Positions 56,991 to 64,000 of a DNA stretch of 64,000 nucleotides are shown here, one piece after another. Positions within the stretch are counted from its first letter, which is position 1; every line of letters starts with the position of its first letter. Below the pieces are notes generated by a model that saw only the letters and a list, made by a program, of their open reading frames with translations, made no database searches and had not been told where the DNA came from. The position numbers were made by a program, and so were the translations under genes. Source of the stretch: Morella rubra (taxonomy: Eukaryota; Streptophyta; Magnoliopsida; Fagales; Myricaceae); NCBI GenBank assembly GCA_003952965.2, contig RXIC02000471.1, positions 147,438 through 211,437 on the forward strand. Direction: 5' to 3'.

Positions 56991-59900
56991 TGATCAGGAG
57001 CAGCTTGACATAAATTGAGTCTTACGCATGCAAAAGTGTAAATATGGCATAATTACGTAGAGTATATTTCTGTAATTACATACCTGAGAATTGTGTACAA
57101 AATCATTTTCTCGCACTTTCTAAGATGTAAGATAGAACTTCCTCTCTCTATAATATATCGTTCTTTTAAAATATATATATATATTTTAAAGAAGTCCGCT
57201 GTAATTACATACCTGAGAATTGTGTCAAAAATTACTTACAGAAAGGAGTCCGCTGCAACTAATTTCTCTAGTTTTTTTTTAAAAAAACTTCTACAAAGAA
57301 AAAGGGAATTGTTTTTTTCTAGGCAGAAAAAGGGAATTGGTATAAATAACTAAAAGGATTTGCTTTATCTTCCCTATAAATAATCTTTGTATGATCAAAC
57401 AAGGCTTTCACTTTCTTTAAATGGCAAGGTAAAATCTCATCGATCTCTAACTTCTGTTTGTAAAATAATTATCAATTATTTCCAGCCTAACGACCCACAC
57501 AAAAGATAAATAAATTTATCTGTCCAACAAAAAAGCCGGTCCTTAAGTTGACATTCCTCGTAGTATATATATTGTGGAAGATTCGACACACCGCGTTGTG
57601 TGCTGTACTGTGCCCTTTATATGGCTGCACGTCTGTAGCGGAAGTTAAACACTCCTAGACTCCTTAGTACTTCTTGTGAATGGGCCAATTAATAAACATT
57701 AAATATATTCTCCTTCCATAACAAATTATATTATTAATTTGATTATCAAACATTATCAATGTATAAAAAATGAGTTAACTTTTTCATAACAAATTAAATA
57801 TATTATCCAATGGATAAAAATGATTATCAAACATTGTCAATTTTCGATACATGCATGGCACCCGTAGTTAATGAGAGCAAAAATATTTTTAAAAGACTTT
57901 ATTCAAATTTTTCTTATATTTGGAGCTGGACTTTATGGACCCGACAAAAGCCTAGACAAATGTATTATTAAAACTTATTTTTGTTAAAAGAAAAAAAAGG
58001 GAAAAAAAGAAGCTAGTGGTAATTATGGCTAAAGGGTTGGATTCAATTTTTTTAAGGAGCTATAACGAGAATTTGTTTAAACCTTCTTCTAAAAAAGACA
58101 AGGAGAAAGTACTGTAGTTTTTGAATTTTAAGGGGTCAAATAGGAAATCTTATAACTTTTAGAGAGGGTAAAGGGAGATGAGAGATTTTTTAAATATTAG
58201 AGGTCAAAAGTAAAATTGAAGAAGGAGAGAAGGGGTTCTGTAAAAATTTGAGGGGGCCAAAGCATGAATTCTATAATTGCTTGATTGATCTTCCCCTTAA
58301 AAACAGGATTCCTATTGTCTGGTACTTGTCATAAGAGATCCATTAATCCATATGCATGAACGACAAATACGTACGCTCACCTTAAAATAAAAAAGAACAA
58401 AACAAGACAAAAAGATTATTAAAAACAAATTAAATATAGACAAAAAATTAGTCATACTTCAAGCATTAATGATATAACTAATTGCTCCTCAGACCAAAAA
58501 TATAAATTAAAGAAGTAACGGATCAATGATTTATAAATGAAACTGTAACCACGTGAACTGTTTTACATATTATATATATATATTAATAACAACTTGATGA
58601 AATCAGGCATCTAAAACGATTCCCATTGGACAAAAATAAATTAGGGCAAAAACAAAAAAGACATAATTGTGTACGGATCAAAGCCACCTGCATGGCACTA
58701 ATCCATTAACTTATCCAAACCATGCTATGGATCCTACCTGCACTAGTCAAAATAAGTACTAATTGCAGATAACCTCCACCAATTACTTCATTTTCTCAAG
58801 TAACACCGAATAATCTCGATCTTGAATATGGTTTATTAATTTATTATGCGTTAGGTGGACTTGCCGCACGGTGTTCTTTTGATCTAATTTTTAAAAAGAA
58901 TTAAATTTCTTTTTTCATAAAAAAAATAAAACAAAAAGCAAATAGATTTGATGCAGAAACTAAGGCCGTACAAGACCACTTCTCATTTCCAGCCATGCCA
59001 AAAGTTCATCCTCATGAAGCATCACAACACAGACTGTTATTCAACAAAAACAAAAAACAAAAATGGTGAGTTCTTTTTTTCTTTAATTTCCTTTTTTCTT
59101 AAAAAAAATATAGGGTTTATTACAAAAAGCCTCCTAAGAATTATATCACTTATCCCAAAAATCCCTCCGAACTTGAACTCATGATAACTCGGCTCCATAA
59201 AGTTACATGATTGTTTCAAATCCTTTTCCAACCTAGTTTTCACGTTACTGTTGTACTTTATCTATCACACGTGATAAACACGTGAGTTAGCTGCTAATGA
59301 AAATACGAAACTGTCACAATTATATGCGTTGAAATTAAAAAACCCATTTGTCTAAAATTGGGCTTGAGTGGGCCCCGCTAGAAAGGAAACAACCAATTAG
59401 ACGTTGTCAGCTCAACAACGAAGATGGTGCATTTTGATCTTTGGTCTTCGTCATGTCCCTGCATATATTCAACAACACTTAGTCAAAATCGACAATTTCA
59501 CCTGCAACTACTAAAGCCCTCTGTTCCTTATTCACCGTCGCTACTTCGCAAAGAAGAAGTGTTGGAGGTAAGCTACTTACTGCTAATTGTTTAGGTTTTT
59601 TTTTTGCCTAAATCAAATGATTTAGTGTTCGAGTTTTTTATCAGATGCTTGCGAATAAGGCGAATGTAAAGGAATGGGGTAGGGCCGATGTTTATGCAGG
59701 GAGAAAAGGTGATAAAAAAGCTGAAATGGTTTGCTGGCATGGTTCTGGTTGCTGGTTTCTGGGTAACTCACTTAAATGGAAGTGTAGTCAAAGCCACAAC
59801 CGTTCCCATTGCTTATATAATGTAAATTAAGGACATCTTGATCAGGAAGGAAATTAACCATAAGGATCTTTCCTTCAGCGCCTCAAGTGAAAAGTTTGAT

Positions 59901-61222
59901 GCTCTTTTTTATTTTTCTTTCCCCATGCACCGTCTATGCTCTTTCCTTCAGCGCCTCAAGTCAAATTGAGTCCATGCACCGTCTATGCCCGACATTTTGT
60001 GTCTCAGTGTGCTACTTCATTGGGATGAAATCATGAAGTCCTGCATTGCAATTGAGGGTCTGTACGACGGCTCTGTGCCCAACTTGGCCACTAGGCCTTG
60101 TTCGGCATAGGGGGGAAACCGGAAAATTTCTGTTTCCACACTACCGGTACTGATATTCTGGCCCCATCCTATGGCGGTGACGATGCCAGTAGCCCAAAGT
60201 ATTTGTTTGCAGGGATTTTCCCAGTTACCGGGATGGCTTTGGCGGGTACAGTTACAATCAGGAATTTTTTTTTTTTTACAAGAAATTTAGTTTATATTAT
60301 TGATTTTGGAGTTAATTTATTGGATTAGATTTATCATACTATCGTTTAAGATGTCCTTTAATATTTTTTTTTAGTTTATTATATAGATTTTATTTGGCTC
60401 AAAATGTTTACTAATTTGATAATAAATAAGTCCAAAACAAAAAACAGTAAAACAACTTTAACTAAATTTATTATGAATTTTATCATTTTTGAAATGTATT
60501 GAGTAGCATAAAAAGACATTACAACTAAGTTTGCACTCAACAAAAATGATCCAATAGCCAAAAAAATGAATATATATATCCATTAATGATGGCGGCCGTA
60601 ACCGGCTCGCTATCGTCAAAGGCTGGATACTGTACCTAAAGGTGGCAGTGGCAGTGGCAGTGGCCAAAATCTAGAAACCGGGTCACTCGGTAACGGTGGC
60701 GGTTATTACCACCAAACTTGAACATCCCTAGTTGGGCGACGTCTTGAGGTTCTGGCTCCCCCTTCCATTGAGCAGCTGTACGAGGGCTTCGACCCTCCTT
60801 GATGTACCTTGGCACATTATCTAATGAAACTTATAGTCTTGTTTAAAAAAAAAAAAAAACTGAAAGGCCGTTCACATTTCAATGAGTCATGAGTATAAGG
60901 TTACTAATTAACTGGTTGATAGTAGAGTTTGTGTCCAAGTAAACATATATATTTCTTCAGGCCTTATCCTCTGCTAATAACTAGCAGAGCGTGTCTCTAT
61001 ATTAGGCAAATTAAAGTGCAACTCTCATCGAACCAAGTACTCCTTCAACGTTCCAATAGAAATGAATTCAATTTGAATTAGGCCGCTTTTATTAAGAACT
61101 CATGGAGCTACTAATCCCAAACATTTCTATAACACACATGATACATTCATCGACAACTTGGATTGTGTATGTGTGAACTAAGAAACCCCAAATCCGCGTA
61201 TGAGATAAACTAGAAAACCAAA
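56991..61222. other. AT-rich spacer with transposon-like scraps
   Basis: No supported gene. At 58020-58270 there are tracts such as GAGGGGGCCAAAGC that resemble decayed DNA transposons. At 59866-59990 the phrases CTTTCCTTCAGCGCCTCAAGT and ATGCACCGTCTATG occur twice. GGCAGT is repeated at 60644-60662. A plus-strand frame at 59645-59830 is short and unassigned. Confidence 0.45.
61087..61092 (-). terminator. Possible polyadenylation signal of the gene at 61223-62041
   Basis: AATAAA on the minus strand, about 131-136 bp downstream of the stop codon. Confidence 0.4.
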
Positions 61223-62041
61223 CTAGGACAGGTAAAAGATACTCAAGGCGACGGTCATGAGAACAAAAGAGAAAGTAGCAGCAAGAGAAGAGGCTGCGCC
61301 AGCTGGTGGAGGTGGAGATCGCTGTGTAGATCCAGCTGAAGTACTAGGAACTTGGCTACCACTTGGAGGTGTGGATGATTTCGGTGGAGAGCCAGAGGAC
61401 GCCTTGACGCTGATGGCTAGCTTTTGTCCGCTCGAGCAGTGCATTGGGAAAGTGCAGATGAAGTAGTATTTTCCAGTGGAATTGAGGACGAAAGTGAATG
61501 GTCCACTGGATGAAACGGTGACAGAGTTGCTCGTGTCGCAGCTTTCAAAAGAGCTCTGTGTAACTGTGGCGACGTCATGTGATCCACTGTCGAAGTTGAA
61601 GACTGAAGACACAGCGAACCGTTACAAAGTCTTGTTAAAACCCCAATTGATCTAGGAATAGCAAAAGCATCAAAGACAAGGATGATCGACAGATCTAGCT
61701 AGGACTAGAACTAAAAAGTGAAACGTGATAATCGATTAAAATGTAACAAAAAATTTGACTCCCAACACATTTTAATCCTCAATGGACAATGCCAAAAATA
61801 GAGAGCTGAGAGAAAAACTGGGATTTGGTTTATTATGCTAGTAGAGGAGCTCACCTAGACTATCACCAACCGAGAAGGTATGCTCGGAAGCCCAGGAGGC
61901 GTAAAAGTTAGAGTCAGAAGGAATGGCCCAGACACTGTCATCTCCTACCACATATTCAGTCGCACCTTCTGCTCCATGTAGCATTTCTCCTGCTGCAGCT
62001 AGAACTACAAAGAGAAGTGCTACGTTCCTTCTCGTGGCCAT
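61223..62041 (-). CDS. Phytocyanin (uclacyanin-like), copper ligands intact
   Basis: Two exons: 62041-61855 and 61602-61223 (567 bp, 188 residues), with a phase-1 intron, donor GTGAGC and acceptor CAG. Signal peptide about 1-26 (MATRRNVALLFVVLAAAGEM...). Domain EYVVGDDSVWAIP to QKLAISV. The usual GW after the first strand is VW here. Copper ligands: His71 (SHDV), Cys112, His117 and Gln122 (FICTFPMHCSSGQ). A Ser/Pro-rich spacer (about 130-168) with SPPPP and a hydrophobic C-terminal tail suggest GPI anchoring. It is not close in sequence to the array at 14-26 kb and is an older member of the cluster. No good TATA box was found upstream. Confidence 0.93.
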
Positions 62042-62587
62042 CTATATGTGTTCTCGCCAAGTCAGTCGCCCCTAGACAGTACTTGTGCTTTCTCCTTCTG
62101 GGTCCCAGAGATGTGAGGCTTGGAAGGCCTTGAGTTCCACCGGAGTTTTATGTAAGGGAGATCAACAATGTTTCAGAGGTGGTCGACAGGTCGAGGGTCG
62201 GCCTTTGATGATTGAAGTACGGCCACTAGGAAATTCAGGACTGCACTGCTCAACAGCTTCATTAGCATTATTAAAATAAAGTCAATGGAGAGAAAACAGA
62301 AAACGCCAGCTTTAGCAAAAATCGGAAAACACTAAAAATATGAATTACCAACTCTGCTACGTATACTGTTCTTCAAAGTTTAAGATGGGAGGACCATTCA
62401 ACTCTCCCTACTTGTGGTAATTCTTGACAACGAATCAACAACATTAATATTGAATGTCAATATACGTACGTAAGGAAAAAGAATTCAAAGATGATTCTTC
62501 ATGCATTTTATTCTTCTTTTTATTGTCAGCTAAAAATAGGAAATTGACAGAAAAAAGTACATAAATCGGAAGCATGTGCAGAAGGAA
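62042..62587. other. Upstream region of the last phytocyanin
   Basis: Promoter side of the gene at 61223-62041. The distal part (62400-62587) is paralogous to 56614-56990. Confidence 0.6.
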
Positions 62588-63289
62588 CACTACAAGAAAA
62601 TCGGTGAATAGCGGTACGTCGTCACTACATGTAACTGGCAACATATTTTACTCTCAATCACTGTTTATTTGGTAATAGCAACGAATACTGACGTCGCGAG
62701 ACTGCACCCCATTCTGTCGTTGTTACCTCTTTCTCTGGTTCCATTTCTGTCACAGAAAGTTTAGAACAACAAATGTAATTCGTTGCATATCTGAGCCTAA
62801 ACTATTGGTAATGACCATGACTATAGGTCCTGCATTTTAACGACATGGTTTTCTATTGTTGCAAGACATTTGTGGCTGCTATTTTATGTTGTTGCAAGAT
62901 ATTTTATCTATTTTTATAATTTTTATATTTATGAAACCACTTTCTACGTATTTTTTGAATTATATGTTTTAATTTTTTGAATGTCATAATAACTATAAAA
63001 AATGAATAATATTACTATTTATTTTAATAATATATAAACACGAAATTTTGTCGCGCACGGCCTACGTGCAAGGCTGTGCACGCGAGGTTGGGAGCTGGAA
63101 GGCCACGTGCGGGCTTGGGCGCTGGAATGCCGCTCACAAGGGCCTGGGCACTGGAATGTCACGCGCGTCTTGTGCGCAAGGCCGCGCACGTGAGCCTGTG
63201 CGCTGGAATGTTGAGTGGGGGACGCGCGCGCGAGCCTTTGCGCTGGAATGTCGCGCGCGGGCCTGAGTTAGAATGTCACCAATGCCCTA
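62588..63289 (+). mobile_element. CACTA transposon left end, extending right
   Basis: Starts CACTACAAGAAAATCGGTGA, a common plant CACTA terminus. The paralogous site near 56980 is uninterrupted (GTGCAGGAGGAAGTTG), which supports the boundary 62587/62588. The right end is not seen in the window, so the end given here is only the limit of the recognisable repeat zone. Confidence 0.6.
63040..63280. repeat. GC-rich degenerate tandem repeats
   Basis: The phrase GCGCTGGAATGTC and variants recur about four to five times together with CGCGCG and GGGCCTGGGC, in a very AT-rich setting. These may be subterminal repeats of the CACTA element starting at 62588. Confidence 0.75.
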
Positions 63290-64000
63290 ATTCCAAGCAA
63301 CCAAACCCCAGCAATACAAGTTCCCACAAATGGACCAAGGGAAATTACCATACAAATTATCATGAAAAGGACTAGTAGCAAAGACAAAATTTCATAAATC
63401 ACACCATATCCTCATGATCGTGTAACCAACAAGATAAATATAATGACCTAGGTCCACAACCCATCAAGTCAAAAACTCATAATTCAGCAATTTTCTTTCA
63501 GTTTCTATAAATCCTAGACATAAGGACCAAGAATTTTCCATTTCAAGGCAAGCAGGAAAAAGTGAAGAAATTAAAAGAAAATTTCATAACCGTAACAAAA
63601 CCTGGATACAGAGGGCCAGTACAAAATAATTCAAAATGAGTAGCTTGAGATATCAAAGAAATAAAGTGGTACAGTTCAAACCAAATAGAAAATTTAAGGG
63701 GTCTAAACTCTCGTAAAAGATCAATCTTGAAGAAATAGGAAAACAGTTTACCCAATACAACATTGAAGAATTCAGAACAAGAATCATATAAGAGGCCAAA
63801 CACCTAAGATTCTCCCAACCTCAAAGGCGCCAATGGAAGGGCTATCGGTACTCAAGAAATCTCCAGTTGGTCGTGCTGGCTAGCTCCATCACTTTCGTAA
63901 TTTTCCCCAGAAATCAAAATCCAAAACTGAATAACAAAAACCAAAACCTTGAACTTTTACAAACAAACCACCAGATCACCAAGAACGAAACAAAAACCAA
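63290..64000. other. AT-rich end of the window, nothing recognised
   Basis: No supported gene. It may be the interior of the CACTA element or host spacer. Confidence 0.4.

Noticed and set aside
59645-59830. A 61-codon plus-strand frame after a possible 3' splice site
   Set aside because: It is short and Cys/Trp-rich with no family match, and there is no second exon or promoter that could be supported.
63048-63375. Open frames across the GC-rich repeats
   Set aside because: These are long frames caused by high GC and repeated units, not by a protein signal.
1-64000. tRNA, rRNA and other structured RNA genes
   Set aside because: No clover-leaf or known RNA gene motif was recognised by eye. 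A dedicated search (for example tRNAscan or Rfam) would be decisive.

Overview
The window is nuclear DNA of a flowering plant, most likely a eudicot. The signs are phytocyanin genes with canonical GT-AG introns and TATA boxes, plant-type Ty3/gypsy and Ty1/copia LTR retrotransposons, CACTA and hAT-like DNA transposon ends, and AT-rich gene-poor spacers. No ribosome-binding sites, operons, CRISPR arrays or prokaryotic genes were seen. There is one assembly gap (Ns) near 53.5 kb.

Layout. (1) 1-5702: a chromodomain Ty3/gypsy element on the minus strand, cut by the left window edge, with a 954-bp LTR at 4749-5702. (2) 5703-13750: a second minus-strand Ty3/gypsy element that looks like the Tat lineage, with LTR 13340-13750 and a GC-rich tandem repeat array at 6.2-6.75 kb. 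A solo LTR of the first family (10628-11681) sits inside it in opposite orientation, flanked by the target duplication GCTTC. (3) 13751-26100: a tandem array of phytocyanin genes and relics, all on the minus strand. It contains a dead gene at 14.3-14.9 kb, an exon 1 relic at 16.2 kb, an exon 2 relic at 18.0 kb, a dead gene at 18.6-19.2 kb, an intact gene lacking both copper histidines at 21.9-22.5 kb, and an intact gene with all copper ligands at 25.3-26.0 kb. Large, partly near-identical promoter and intergenic duplications and a foldback insertion lie between them. (4) 26.7-39.95 kb: a tandem host duplication whose first copy carries a Sirevirus-like Ty1/copia element (about 27.81-36.94 kb) and whose second copy carries a LINE-like remnant. 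(5) 40.2-47.8 kb: a phytocyanin with a long Pro-rich tail (40189-41021) and a three-exon gene encoding two phytocyanin domains in one protein (46365-47686), with a local direct duplication between them. (6) 47.98-49.11 kb: a non-autonomous hAT-like element, then about 4 kb of AT-rich spacer. (7) 53.5-56.6 kb: the right part of a CACTA transposon with about twenty copies of GATCGATC. (8) 56.6-62.6 kb: spacer and a last intact phytocyanin (61223-62041). A second CACTA end is at 62588.

Function. The genes encode secreted, probably GPI-anchored cupredoxin-like proteins of the extracellular face of the plasma membrane and cell wall. Three keep the His/Cys/His/Gln copper site. One has lost both His ligands, and the two-domain protein has lost the first His and the Cys in each domain, so the cluster samples several stages from uclacyanin-like copper proteins to copper-free early-nodulin-like forms. 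All genes share one phase-1 intron placed just before the Phe-Asn-Trp/Phe segment of the domain (Phe-Thr-Phe in one gene), which identifies exons and relics reliably. Exon limits were read by eye from splice signals and frame continuity and were not aligned by software.
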